DNA of 64,000 bases from CAWDVH01 sp963805705 (GTDB lineage Bacteria; Actinomycetota; Actinomycetes; Streptosporangiales; Streptosporangiaceae). The position numbers were made by a program, and so were the translations under genes. The DNA lies in assembly GCA_963805705.1 (NCBI GenBank), contig CAWDVH010000001.1, positions 806,001 through 870,000 of the forward strand, written 5' to 3'. Every line of letters starts with the position of its first letter. The first letter of the stretch is position 1. The notes under the pieces were generated by a model. It saw nothing but the letters and a program-made list of their open reading frames with translations. It was not told where the DNA came from and made no database searches. Shown here piece after piece: positions 17,333 through 26,060 of the stretch.

Positions 17333-17454
17333 GTCGGTACAGATCCGGGCGGCACCGCGAACTCACCGGTTAGTTCCGGGCCCGGGGCGGGTCTAATGCG
17401 GTGACGGCACGGGCGCGCGCCAGAGCGTTTAGGCCCTAGATCACAGGAGTGGCG

Positions 17455-18516
17455 ATGTCGGTGACGGTACGGGAGCATGGCAGCGGCCCGGCGCTGGATG
17501 GTACGGCGCTGGACGACATGGCGCGCGGCGGCGAGGACTTCGCGCGCCTGGCCGACCCGCTGCGCGGCGAACTGCTGGCGCACTGCTACCGCATGCTGGG
17601 CTCGGTCCACGATGCCGAGGACCAGGTGCAGGAGACCATGATGCGCGCCTGGCGAGCACGCGGAAATTTCGAGGGCCGGTCGTCGCTGCGGACGTGGCTC
17701 TACCGGATCGCGACCAATTCCTGCTTGCGGGCGCTGGAGAACCGCAGCCGGCGGCCGCTGCCCTCCGGCCTGGCCGGTCCGGGCCAGGATCCGGAAGGAC
17801 CCGTGGGCGCGACAATGCCGGAGATCTCGTGGCTCCAGCCCATCCCGGACGCGCTGGTCGCCGCCGGGTCAGCCGATCCCGCCTCGATCGCCGTGTCGCG
17901 CAGCAGCCTGCGGCTGGCGCTGATCGCCGCCCTGCAGTACCTGCCTGCCCGCCAGCGCGCGGTGCTGATCTTGCGGGACGTGCTGGGCTGGCGGGCATCC
18001 GAGGTCGCCGAGCTGCTCGGGGCCTCGACCATCGCCGTGAACAGCATGCTCCAGCGGGCCAGGGCACAGCTGGAGCGCGTGTCGGCCGCCGAAGACGAGG
18101 TCCGCGAGCCCGCCGACCCGGACCAGCGCGCCCTGCTGGGCCGGTACGCCGCCGCGTTCGAGCAGGCCGATATCACCGGCCTCACGGGCCTGCTGCGCGC
18201 TGATGCCGTGCTCGAGATGCCGCCGATACCGACCTGGTTCCGCGGCCGCGAGATGATCGGGCGCTTCCTGGCGGCCCGGTTCGGCGAGCCTGACCACTTC
18301 CGGATGATCCGCACCGGCGCCAACGGCCAGCCCGCTGTCGCCTCGTACCTGCGCGGCCGCGACGGCGGCCACCACGCGCACGCGGTTCAGGTGCTCACCT
18401 TCCGCGGGCCGCGGATCGCCCGGATCGTCTCGTTCAACGACCCCGCGCTGGTCACGCTGTTCGGCTTGCCGCAGTCCTTGCCCGCGGCCGCGTCCCTGGC
18501 CCCGCACCCGCTCTGA
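17455..18516 (+). CDS. ECF sigma factor with C-terminal SnoaL-like domain
   Basis: A 353-residue RNA polymerase sigma-70 factor. Region 2 (ELLAHCYRMLGSVHDAEDQVQETMMRAW) and region 4 (LPARQRAVLILRDVLGWRASEVAELL) are followed by a SnoaL/NTF2-like domain (AAFEQADITGLTGLLRADAVLEMPP, then IVSFNDPALVTLFGLP). The linker has SWLQPIPDAL, typical of the long ECF groups with a regulatory C-terminal domain that tunes activity without a classical anti-sigma. The ATG at 17455 has AGGAG seven bases upstream. Its target genes are not evident; the divergent efflux operon is a candidate by position. Confidence 0.92.
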   Translation: MSVTVREHGSGPALDGTALDDMARGGEDFARLADPLRGELLAHCYRMLGSVHDAEDQVQETMMRAWRARGNFEGRSSLRTWLYRIATNSCLRALENRSRRPLPSGLAGPGQDPEGPVGATMPEISWLQPIPDALVAAGSADPASIAVSRSSLRLALIAALQYLPARQRAVLILRDVLGWRASEVAELLGASTIAVNSMLQRARAQLERVSAAEDEVREPADPDQRALLGRYAAAFEQADITGLTGLLRADAVLEMPPIPTWFRGREMIGRFLAARFGEPDHFRMIRTGANGQPAVASYLRGRDGGHHAHAVQVLTFRGPRIARIVSFNDPALVTLFGLPQSLPAAASLAPHPL

Positions 18517-18629
18517 CCCCGGTCCCGGCCCGGGCGGCGGCGACGACCGCGATCCCGGACCGGACCCGGACCCCGCGAACGCAGACCCGGCCGCGTGGGC
18601 GCACTAGCGCGCTGACCACCGATCCAAGG

Positions 18630-18806
18630 TCAGTCACGGACCCTGGTCAGGGCCAGGTTGATCTCGGCCTGAAGACTGTCGAGCTGAAGCTGGATCCGCC
18701 GAAGGCGCGGACCGACGTTGGCCGCAATCTCCTGCCGAAGGTAGCGGACGCAGAGTGTGGCACCGAAGAGTGCGCCTAGCAGAATCCCGACGAGGAAGAT
18801 CAACAT
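18630..18806 (-). CDS. 58-residue single-span membrane protein
   Basis: A small frame from ATG 18806 to TGA 18630-18632. The protein starts MLIFLVGILLGALFGATLCV, one N-terminal membrane helix, then has an Arg-rich amphipathic helical tail (YLRQEIAANVGPRLRRIQLQ, LDSLQAEINLALTRVRD) that could form a coiled coil in the cytoplasm. TAGGAC lies upstream as a possible ribosome site. It is divergent from the XRE regulator/glycosyltransferase operon and shares its regulatory region. No family recognised; the strong helix periodicity and clean start support a real gene. Confidence 0.6.
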   Translation of the reverse strand: MLIFLVGILLGALFGATLCVRYLRQEIAANVGPRLRRIQLQLDSLQAEINLALTRVRD

Positions 18807-18908
18807 TGGCCACCGTCCTAGATCTGCACCGCGGACCCGCTGACGCCTCGCCGTGGTGCGGTCCTTTGCCCCACTTACGTGATGCCCTGTAGAGTTCCTG
18901 TGAAAACA

Positions 18909-18921
18909 TGTAAATTTTACA
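18909..18921. promoter_or_regulatory. TGTAAATTTTACA palindrome
   Basis: A perfect 13-bp dyad (arms TGTAAA and TTTACA) in a very AT-rich island between the small membrane protein and the XRE regulator. In DNA this GC-rich it is likely to be a protein binding site. Confidence 0.5.
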
Positions 18922-18954
18922 GAAGATCACGAACAGCCTGTGATCCCAACTTGT

Positions 18955-18982
18955 GTGAACGTAACGATCGAGTAAAGTTCAC
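18955..18982. promoter_or_regulatory. GTGAAC-N16-GTTCAC inverted repeat
   Basis: Perfect 6-bp arms spaced by 16 bp, about 65 bp before the XRE regulator start, around a TAACGATCGAGTAAA centre. It is a candidate operator for autoregulation by the adjacent HTH protein. Confidence 0.5.
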
Positions 18983-19047
18983 GGATGTGGGTAACACCCT
19001 GCTATCCATAACGCGATACTCGGCTCCGTGCGATCCGTGGAGGCATC

Positions 19048-20127
19048 GTGGCGATGGCCAGCACCCAGCCCGTCCCAGAGGTGTTCAGGCTGGCCAAGCG
19101 CCTGCGTGAGCTGCGAGAACACGAGTTCGCGCGGCTTACGCAGAGCGAGCTCGGCCACGCCCTCGGCGACCCGGGCGCCCCGGTCAGCCCAGCGGCCATC
19201 TCGATGTGGGAAAACGCAGCCAGCGGGCGCATCCCGCCTCCGGCGCGGCTGGAGGCTTACGCCCGGCTGTTCTGCACGCCGCGGTCCTTTGAGGGCGGGG
19301 TGCGGATGCTCGGCGTCGCCGAACTGACGGTTCAGGAGCGTGACCGCCTGGGAGAGCTCCAGCACGAGCTTCTCGGCCTGCGGGATAGCGCGGTGTCCCG
19401 CACGGAGGAGCCCTCCCTCAGCGAAGCCCAGTCGATGTGGCACTTCCCCGATGGCTCGCGTATCACGCTGGTCTGTTATCGCCTGCCGCCCGAGCTCCGG
19501 CCTCCTCAGGCGAATCCGGACGATCTGAACTATGTCCGCTTTGCCAGCCTCGCCGACCTGGATACCGTAGTCGACATCTACGGCGCGATCAGGGCCTATA
19601 ACCCCACGTCGCAGGTCGTCATCATGGCCGCGCAGGACCTGACCCAGCGAGATGTCGCGACTCATCTCGTACTGATCGGCGGATTGACCTGGAAAACCGT
19701 TACCCCATGGTTTTCCCGTATTTTCCCGATACCGATCGATGCCGATGATCCTGCCGACCGCGGCGCTATAATGGTCCGCTTCTCCGAGAGCGATGAGCGT
19801 GAGTTCAAATACACGCTCGCCGGGGATGAGCTAGTCGAGGATGTTGGCTTCTTCGCCCGCGGGGAGAATCCGTCAGCGCCACGGCGGACGCTCACGATCT
19901 GCGGGGGTATCACCACACGAGGCGTGCGCGGCGCCGCACGGTGCTTCATCGACTGGGAGATGCGGGAACGCAACGAGCAATATCTCATGCCCCGGTTTCC
20001 CGAGGGATCGACCTATTGCATCGTGATGAGAGTTCCGGTCGTTAACAAAGATCCGATGACGCCCGATCTGTCCAAGCCGGAAAACCGCCTCTTCGAATGG
20101 TGCGACGTCAGCACCGAGACCGAGTAG
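19048..20127 (+). CDS. XRE-type HTH regulator with large unknown C-terminal domain
   Basis: A 359-residue protein. An N-terminal helix-turn-helix (about residues 12-75: LAKRLRELREHEFARLTQSE, VSPAAISMWENAASGRIPPP) is followed by a ~270-residue domain rich in beta and aromatic residues that I cannot assign. It contains VVIMAAQDLTQRDVATHLVL, WKTVTPWFSRIFPIPI and FIDWEMRERNEQYLMPRFPE, possibly a ligand-binding or enzymatic module. GTG start at 19048 after GTGGAGG. It is followed 12 bp later by a glycosyltransferase and an acyltransferase, so the regulator and two enzymes form one operon. The dyads upstream suggest autoregulation. Confidence 0.8.
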   Translation: MAMASTQPVPEVFRLAKRLRELREHEFARLTQSELGHALGDPGAPVSPAAISMWENAASGRIPPPARLEAYARLFCTPRSFEGGVRMLGVAELTVQERDRLGELQHELLGLRDSAVSRTEEPSLSEAQSMWHFPDGSRITLVCYRLPPELRPPQANPDDLNYVRFASLADLDTVVDIYGAIRAYNPTSQVVIMAAQDLTQRDVATHLVLIGGLTWKTVTPWFSRIFPIPIDADDPADRGAIMVRFSESDEREFKYTLAGDELVEDVGFFARGENPSAPRRTLTICGGITTRGVRGAARCFIDWEMRERNEQYLMPRFPEGSTYCIVMRVPVVNKDPMTPDLSKPENRLFEWCDVSTETE

Positions 20128-20139
20128 AAGGATCAGGCC

Positions 20140-21258
20140 TTGACCGCCGGAAGCAGCCTGGATGGCTCATTCCACATCGAGTCACATCAGGCTCTGCTGC
20201 AACAGCCATCCGGTGCCTGGGCGCCAGGCCGGGCACTAGACGCCATCATCGTCCCCACGATCAGGCCATGGTCGCTGCAGCCGGCGATCGCATTGGCCAG
20301 GGACATCGGCTGCGCGCTCGTCGTGCTCTGCAGCACGCCCGAGCAAGCCCGGCAGGCCCGGCTGGAATGCGAGCCAGTTCTCGACGACACGCTCGTGACC
20401 TACGTGCCACTGTCTGTTGAGGACAATCTGCTGTCGTTCCTGACGTCCGCACATCCCGAGAATGACATTGAGCGTTCGTGTCATCTCGACATCGCCAGGA
20501 AGCGGAACGTTGGCCTGCTGCTCGCCCGCCTCTGCGGCTGGCGCACGATCATGTACCTGGACGACGACATCAGGGATCTGACCCCAAGTGCCGTGTCTCG
20601 GGCGGCCGCCCTGACCACCCGTTTCCAGGCCGCCGGATTCGAGATTAAGCATTACCCGGACAACTCGGTTATCTGTCACGCACATCGGCTGACCGGCGGT
20701 CAGCAAGGTATATTTCCGGGCGGCAGCGCCCTGGTCATCGACGTTATGCGATGCGATGCGCTATTTCCACCTATCTATAACGAGGACTGGCTGTTCTTGT
20801 TCGATGCTGTCCAGGACCGTTCTGTGGCGGTCGCTGGCCCGCTCTCCCAGCTCGAATACCAGCCATTCGCGCGCTCGAGTCGGGCTGCTTCCGAGGAGTT
20901 CGGCGACGTGATCGCCGAGGGCCTCTACCGGCTCCTGCACGAAGGAGCGGACGTGACGGATGCGACGCATGAATACTGGCGGAGCACGCTGGAGCGACGA
21001 TCCCAGTTGATCGACCACATAGCCACGCGGCTGCTGCTCTGCGACGAAGACGCACCCATGATCGGATGCGCGCTGATGTCGCTGGCCGCCGCCCGCAAGC
21101 GGCTCACGGCGATCTCAGCGCTTTCCTGTGTCTCCTTTATCCGCGCCTGGCGGACGGACCTCGGCGCCTGGCGGCAGCGACTGCCTGGCCTGCCCGTGGT
21201 CGGCGACCTGACGGACGCGGCCAAGTTCCTTGACCTCCCGGCCCCGATAGGTGCGTGA
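20140..21258 (+). CDS. GT-A-like glycosyltransferase
   Basis: A 372-residue protein that looks like a nucleotide-sugar-dependent transferase. AIIVPTIRPWSLQPAIALA starts a Rossmann-like half, RKRNVGLLLARLCGWRTIMY leads to LDDDI (about residue 139), a DxD-type metal and sugar-nucleotide motif, and NEDWLFLFDAV looks like the acceptor-side ED motif. No membrane helix or signal peptide, so it acts in the cytosol. The start is TTG with AAGGA about 10 bases upstream. Operon with the XRE regulator and, with an 8-bp overlap, the hexapeptide acyltransferase, which suggests the two modify the same sugar or a small molecule. Donor and acceptor unknown. Confidence 0.7.
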   Translation: MTAGSSLDGSFHIESHQALLQQPSGAWAPGRALDAIIVPTIRPWSLQPAIALARDIGCALVVLCSTPEQARQARLECEPVLDDTLVTYVPLSVEDNLLSFLTSAHPENDIERSCHLDIARKRNVGLLLARLCGWRTIMYLDDDIRDLTPSAVSRAAALTTRFQAAGFEIKHYPDNSVICHAHRLTGGQQGIFPGGSALVIDVMRCDALFPPIYNEDWLFLFDAVQDRSVAVAGPLSQLEYQPFARSSRAASEEFGDVIAEGLYRLLHEGADVTDATHEYWRSTLERRSQLIDHIATRLLLCDEDAPMIGCALMSLAAARKRLTAISALSCVSFIRAWRTDLGAWRQRLPGLPVVGDLTDAAKFLDLPAPIGA

Positions 21259-21934
21259 ACCAGTGACCAGATGTGATGCGGCCACGATCGACCCGGCCGC
21301 TCGTATAGCCCAGACCGCCATCATCGGCAACCCGTACCGCCCGCTCCTCGATGGCCGCCAGGTATCAGTTGACCGTGACACCGTCATCGAGGCCGGCGTG
21401 TGGATCGGTCAGTACGCCACGATCGGGCCCGGCGTACGGATCGGCGCCGATGCGATACTCGAGGATTTCGTCAGCGTCCAGCCCGGAGCCGTGATCGGGT
21501 CACGGGTCCTGGTGACCAGCCGCGCCTGGATTGGCCTGGGCGTGACCGTGGGTCCCGATTGCGTGATCAAGGGGCACATCGACGATTACGCCCGGATAGG
21601 AGCGAATTGCCGGATCGCCGGGGACCTTATCCACCGCCAGCTTGACCCATCCATCCCCTGGGACGACCCGGCCGCCGAGGAGCCGGCGCCGATCGTCGGA
21701 GACGGCGCGTTCGTCGGCTGGCGCGCGGTGATCGTGGGCGGCGTCAACATCGGAGCAGGCGCCTATGTCTGCGCGGGGGCGCTGGTCACAAAGGACATCC
21801 CGGCCGGGCACATAGCCTGCGGCCGCAATCAGGTCATTCATCCAAGCGCCTGGCCAGGCGCGCTCGGGAAGTCCCCCTTCTTCCAGGATCGGCCGCACGC
21901 GCAGCAGCTTGTGAGCGCGGCCGAAGTTGACTGA
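21251..21934 (+). CDS. Left-handed beta-helix (hexapeptide) acyltransferase-like protein
   Basis: A 227-residue protein built of hexapeptide repeats ([LIV]-G-x4), for example VWIGQYATIGPGVRIGADAI, WIGLGVTVGPDCVIKGHI and FVGWRAVIVGGVNIGAGAYV, forming a trimeric left-handed beta-helix. An inserted loop lies at about residues 125-145. Such enzymes transfer acetyl or succinyl groups to amino sugars or amino acids. It overlaps the glycosyltransferase gene by 8 bp (GTG start), so translation is coupled. The function in the cluster is probably acylation of a sugar made or moved by its neighbour (inference). Confidence 0.8.
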   Translation: MREPVTRCDAATIDPAARIAQTAIIGNPYRPLLDGRQVSVDRDTVIEAGVWIGQYATIGPGVRIGADAILEDFVSVQPGAVIGSRVLVTSRAWIGLGVTVGPDCVIKGHIDDYARIGANCRIAGDLIHRQLDPSIPWDDPAAEEPAPIVGDGAFVGWRAVIVGGVNIGAGAYVCAGALVTKDIPAGHIACGRNQVIHPSAWPGALGKSPFFQDRPHAQQLVSAAEVD

Positions 21935-21966
21935 GCACAGCGCCGGTGCGCCAGGTACCGCTGAGG

Positions 21967-22815
21967 CTAACGGCCAAGCAGCCGCTGGGCGTTCCCTCCG
22001 ATAAGGGCCTCGAGTACGTGCTCGCGCAGCCCTCCGCCGCGCCATTCCGCCAGCGCCCGGTCCATCGGGAAGACCGGCCAGTCGGTGCCGTGCAGGACCT
22101 GGCGGCCAAGCAGGGTGTTCATGAACCGGTACATCACTTCCCAGCCGGTGTTCGCCGAGCAGACGTACTTGGGCGCCAGGCCGCCGAACTCGGCGTAGAC
22201 GTTCGGATGCTTGCGCAGCACCGCCACCATCTCCGGCACCCAGGGCCACCCCGCGTGACACGCCACCAGCACCAGATCGGGAAAATCGCAGGCCACCTGA
22301 TCTAGCTGGATCGGCTGGTCGTTGCGGATCGGGAACGTCACGGTGTAGTTGATGCCGGTATGCAGCGCTACCTGAAGTCCGAGCTCGTTCGCCTTCGCGT
22401 AGACCGGATACAGCACCCGGTCATCGATCGCCATCCCGAAAAATGACGGCTGCAGGGCCAGGCCGGTCAGGCCCAGATCGGCGACCCGCTGCACCTGGGA
22501 CAGCGCCCGGGGGATCTTCACGTGATCCATCGAGATCGTGCCGTAACCGGAGAACCGGGCCGGGTGCTCGCTCACGAGCTTGCCGACCGCGTCGTTGAGG
22601 GCGTCGGCGACATCTCCGTATTCGTACTCCGCATGCACGACCGCATGCCCCACGCCACTGCGGTCCATGTCCGACACCAGGTCATCGAGAGTCCGGTTCC
22701 GGTTAGCGGACAGGTCGAGCACCTTGTCGTACTGCGCCAGGTAGTCATCGGGCAGGTCATCGGACGGTCGCAGTTCCAGCGGAAGCCGGACCCTGAAGTC
22801 GATCACCTCTGTCAT
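21967..22815 (-). CDS. Amidohydrolase (amidohydrolase_2 family)
   Basis: A 282-residue TIM-barrel hydrolase or decarboxylase of the ACMSD/dihydroxybenzoate-decarboxylase class. It has IDFRVR at the N-terminus (in place of the more usual HxH), a metal His in ALHTG, the segment VACHAGWPWVPE and the Asp in LHGTDWPVFPMD. The missing first HxH motif is usual in part of this family. It is the last gene of a five-gene operon, 58 bp after the CoA ligase. Likely role is a hydrolysis or decarboxylation step in catabolism of an unknown carboxylic or aromatic compound. Confidence 0.85.
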   Translation of the reverse strand: MTEVIDFRVRLPLELRPSDDLPDDYLAQYDKVLDLSANRNRTLDDLVSDMDRSGVGHAVVHAEYEYGDVADALNDAVGKLVSEHPARFSGYGTISMDHVKIPRALSQVQRVADLGLTGLALQPSFFGMAIDDRVLYPVYAKANELGLQVALHTGINYTVTFPIRNDQPIQLDQVACDFPDLVLVACHAGWPWVPEMVAVLRKHPNVYAEFGGLAPKYVCSANTGWEVMYRFMNTLLGRQVLHGTDWPVFPMDRALAEWRGGGLREHVLEALIGGNAQRLLGR

Positions 22816-22873
22816 CGCAGCCTCCCGATCGCGAGCTGAGTACCTCTGGCCGGTCGTCCCTGGCCGGGTCTGG

Positions 22874-24514
22874 CTACCATCCGAGTTCCGCCAGCCGATC
22901 CCAGACCAGGGCCGATTCGTCGCCTGAGCGGTCCAGACCGTCCTTCTTCACGCGCATCGACGGAGTCCGGTCGAAGTCGGCCGTCCGGTACTCCAGGAAT
23001 CGCGGCACCTTGTAGCGGGCGAGCCGGGATTCCCCGAACGCGATCAGCTCCTGCGGCGGCACCGACTTCGATGTCTCGCCGTCGGTCAGCAGGACGTGCA
23101 CCTTTACCTCCTCGCCGCGCAGGGCGTCCGGCGCCGGGACGGCCGCCACCTCCAGCACCTTCGGATGCGACCGCAGCACGTTCTCGACCTCAGCGGCGGC
23201 GATGTTCTCGCCGGCCCGCCGGATAATGTCCTTTATCCGTCCCTGGAAGTACAGGTACCCCCGGTCATCGCGCCTGCCGAGATCACCGGTGTGCAGCCAG
23301 CCACCGCGGCAGGTCTCCGCGGTCGCGTCGGGTCGGTTCAGGTAGCCGCGCATCAGGCCGGGGGCTCGCACGACGATCTCCCCGATCTCCCCGTCCGCCA
23401 GCTCGCTGTCGTCGGCGCCCACGATCCGGATCTCCGCTCCCTGGCACGCGCGCCCGATCGAGCCGGAACCGATCATCTGCGCCGCGCATTCCACGGGCGT
23501 GCCGACGACCAGACCGGTCTCGGTGAGCCCGTATGCCTCGACCCACGGCGCACCCCAGCGCGCGACGAGCGCCTCGTGCAGCGCCGCGGGAATCCCGACC
23601 TGGATCGCGAGCCGGACCCGGTGCTCGAGGTCGCGGGCGTCAGCCGGTGCCTTCAGCAGGAGGCTCGCCGTGGAGGCGATCCCGAACAGGACAGTGACCT
23701 CATGCTCGCGGACCACTGTCCAGTAGCGAGAAACACTGAATTTACGCATAACGACCAGCGGCGTGCCAGCCTGAAGCGATACCAGCAGCTGCCATGGCGG
23801 GTCATTGTAGAAAAACTGCAGGCAGCACAGCATCCGGTCCGCGGCCGTGATGCCGTACATCTCGGTCACCAGGTCGGCGAAGCGGATCCAGTAGTCGTGA
23901 CCGACCATGCAGCCCTTCGGCGGACCGGTGGTCCCCGACGTGTAGTACACGTTCGTGATGTCAGCGCTCGCCTCCGCCGGGCGTTCGCCGGGCCCGGTGA
24001 GAGACCGCACGCTGAGCCCGGAGCCGTTGATGTCGCCGGAGCGAGCGCCGCTGAATCTGGCCAGCCCGCGGGGCTCCTCGCCGTCCGCCACGACGATCTC
24101 AGCGAGATCCGGGCAGTCCGGCTTGAGCTCGCGGAACAGCGCCTCGTGCTCAGGGCCGACCACCGCGACCCGGGCGGCAGAGTCTCGCAGGATGTGGCCG
24201 GCGTCGTGGCTGCGCGCCGCGGGATTGAGCGACACCAGCACCGCGCGGCAGGCGACGGCGGCCAGCCACGCGATCATGAACTCGGCGCGGTTGCCCATCA
24301 TGACCGCGACCCGGTCGCCGGGCGCGACCCGCGATCGCAGGTAGCCGGCGAAGGACTCGGCCTGAGACCACAGCTGGCCGCGGGTGACGACGACGCCGTC
24401 CTCGAAGATCAGCGCGGGCCGGCCCGGCTCGTCCTGGCAGGCCGCGCGGACGAGCTCCAGCAGGTCGCCGGACCGGGCGCCGGACGGGCCGTCGGCCCGA
24501 CTCACTCGTACCAC
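22874..24514 (-). CDS. Acyl-CoA/AMP-forming ligase
   Basis: A 546-residue ANL-superfamily enzyme that activates a carboxylic acid with ATP and CoA. Core motifs are all present: YYTSGTTGPPKG (A3, phosphate loop), YGLTET (A5), GWLHTGD (A7), GRIKDIIRRAGENI (A8, hinge) and the catalytic Lys in PSMRVKKDG (A10). Overall it resembles crotonobetaine/carnitine- or long-chain-type ligases. It overlaps the MBL-fold gene by 13 bp, so it is co-translated. In context it would prepare the substrate for the enoyl-CoA hydratase of the same operon. Confidence 0.93.
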   Translation of the reverse strand: MVRVSRADGPSGARSGDLLELVRAACQDEPGRPALIFEDGVVVTRGQLWSQAESFAGYLRSRVAPGDRVAVMMGNRAEFMIAWLAAVACRAVLVSLNPAARSHDAGHILRDSAARVAVVGPEHEALFRELKPDCPDLAEIVVADGEEPRGLARFSGARSGDINGSGLSVRSLTGPGERPAEASADITNVYYTSGTTGPPKGCMVGHDYWIRFADLVTEMYGITAADRMLCCLQFFYNDPPWQLLVSLQAGTPLVVMRKFSVSRYWTVVREHEVTVLFGIASTASLLLKAPADARDLEHRVRLAIQVGIPAALHEALVARWGAPWVEAYGLTETGLVVGTPVECAAQMIGSGSIGRACQGAEIRIVGADDSELADGEIGEIVVRAPGLMRGYLNRPDATAETCRGGWLHTGDLGRRDDRGYLYFQGRIKDIIRRAGENIAAAEVENVLRSHPKVLEVAAVPAPDALRGEEVKVHVLLTDGETSKSVPPQELIAFGESRLARYKVPRFLEYRTADFDRTPSMRVKKDGLDRSGDESALVWDRLAELGW

Positions 24515-25302
24515 TCCTGCGGAGCGAGCTTGATCGTCTCCTCCCAGTGCAGGTCGTGGCTGACGATCAGCGTGGCGTTATGCCTGCGCTGCAGCTCCTC
24601 GATCCGCTCCCAGCTCTCGACCAGCGCGTCCGGGCTCCACAGCAGGCCAGGCAGGCACCGGGCGGCCGTCTTCTCCTTGTCGTACACAGCGTCACCGGTG
24701 AGGATGTACGCCTGGCTGTCCAGCCGGACCAGCAGCGACTGGTGGCCGGGCGTATGACCGGGAGTCGGGAAGATCAGCAGCCTGCCGTCATTGAAGATGT
24801 CGTGCTCGCCGCGCAGCTCCTTCCAGTTCCGTACCGACTCGAAGTCCTTCCGGACGTATGTGTCGCGCTGGTACACCGGCGGCCAGTGCGCGAAGGTGAG
24901 CTCCTCCTTCTGCACGTAGACCTGAGCCTCGGTGAGGAACTCGAGGCCGCCCGCGTGGTCGTAGTGCAGGTGGGACTGCACGACATGCCCGATGCCCTCG
25001 GCCTCCACGTCCATCGTGTGCAGCCGGGAGACCACGTCGTCGCCGGGCTGCATCACGACCTCATACAGGTCAGCCGCGGGGCCGAGACGGCTGCGGGGAT
25101 CGGTGATGAAAGCCGGATGCGCGCCGCTGTCGAACAGGACGTCGCCCTCGGGATGGCGGATCAGGTAGAAAAAGTACGGCGGGTGGATAGACCCCCCGCA
25201 GTCAGCGTCGAACGGGTCAAGGAGCGAGCGCAGCGTCTTCTCGCCGCCGCAGTGGAAGGCGTACATCTTCATCGGCGTGACTTCTCCCTCACTCATCGCC
25301 AT
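24502..25302 (-). CDS. MBL-fold hydrolase of the AHL-lactonase type
   Basis: A 266-residue metallo-beta-lactamase fold enzyme. The dinuclear metal motif HLHYDHAGG, further His in PTPGHTPGHQS, Asp in LTGDAVYD and His in IVSHDLHWEE are as in N-acyl-homoserine-lactone lactonases. It could open lactone rings, either quorum signals or a pathway intermediate; its place among catabolic genes favours the latter. Start uncertain: ATG 25302 or 25296 overlaps the hydratase stop, while ATG 25272 (MKMYAFHCGG) has GGGAG before it and a typical N-terminus. Confidence 0.87.
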   Translation of the reverse strand: MAMSEGEVTPMKMYAFHCGGEKTLRSLLDPFDADCGGSIHPPYFFYLIRHPEGDVLFDSGAHPAFITDPRSRLGPAADLYEVVMQPGDDVVSRLHTMDVEAEGIGHVVQSHLHYDHAGGLEFLTEAQVYVQKEELTFAHWPPVYQRDTYVRKDFESVRNWKELRGEHDIFNDGRLLIFPTPGHTPGHQSLLVRLDSQAYILTGDAVYDKEKTAARCLPGLLWSPDALVESWERIEELQRRHNATLIVSHDLHWEETIKLAPQEWYE

Positions 25303-26056
25303 ACCGCGGGCGCCGTTTCTCGGCGAAGGCCCGCAGTCCTTCGGCCTGGTCGGCGGTGGTATCGACCCGGCTGTAGTACTCCCGCATGAGCCGGAAGTGC
25401 TCCGCCGGGGAAGCCGACAGCCCGTGCTGGACCAGTTCCTTGGTCATCCGCACTGCCATCGGGCCGTTCCCGGCGATGCGCTCGGCCATGCGCCAGGCTT
25501 CCGCCTGCAGGTCACCGGCCGGTACGACCCGGCTCACCAGCCCGATCCGCAGCGCCGTCGGCGCGTCGATGAACTCACCGGTGAGCAGCATCTCCATCGC
25601 ATGCGACGGGGAGATGATGCGCGGCAGCCGGTAGGCGCCGTAGCCGTGCAGCAGGTTCCACTTCACCTCGGGAGTGCCGAAGGTCGCGTTCGGCGAGGCG
25701 ATTCGGATGTCGCAGACCAGCGCCAGCTCCAGGCCACCCGCCAGGGCGTAGCCGTTCACCGCGGCGATCAGCGGCTTGGAGGTCGTGAGCCCGAAGTCCC
25801 AGCGGTCCGCCCGCCACGGCGCCCATTCCGCCGCGTCCGATGCACCGGTGTGCATCAGCTTGAGGTCAGCGCCCGCGGTAAAGGCCCGCTCGCCCGCGCC
25901 AGTCACGATCCCCACCCGGACCGCCGGGTCCCGCTCGATCTCCACGAAGGCGTCGGTGATCTCCGCGTAAGTCTGCGGATCGAGGGCGTTCAGTACCTCG
26001 GGCCGGTTCAGCGTGATCTTGGCGATCCCGTCCTGGCGCTCGAAGATGATGGCCAT
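25289..26056 (-). CDS. Enoyl-CoA hydratase/isomerase
   Basis: A 255-residue crotonase-fold enzyme. It has the CoA and oxyanion segments RAFTAGADLKLM and NGYALAGGLELALVCDIRIA and the later TFGTPEVKWNLLHGYGAYRL. The first conserved Glu of hydratases appears changed (TPEVKWN keeps the second region), so hydratase, isomerase or other crotonase chemistry is possible. ATG 26056 (MAIIFERQDGIAKITLNRPE) is the family-like start. It lies 4 bp after the permease stop and overlaps the MBL gene, deep in the operon. Confidence 0.9.
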   Translation of the reverse strand: MAIIFERQDGIAKITLNRPEVLNALDPQTYAEITDAFVEIERDPAVRVGIVTGAGERAFTAGADLKLMHTGASDAAEWAPWRADRWDFGLTTSKPLIAAVNGYALAGGLELALVCDIRIASPNATFGTPEVKWNLLHGYGAYRLPRIISPSHAMEMLLTGEFIDAPTALRIGLVSRVVPAGDLQAEAWRMAERIAGNGPMAVRMTKELVQHGLSASPAEHFRLMREYYSRVDTTADQAEGLRAFAEKRRPRYGDE

Positions 26057-26060
26057 CTGG

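Noticed and set aside
15656..17404. 582-codon + strand open frame
   Set aside because: It lies wholly opposite the efflux pump and PEP mutase-like genes and has the Arg/Gln/His composition of an antisense shadow.
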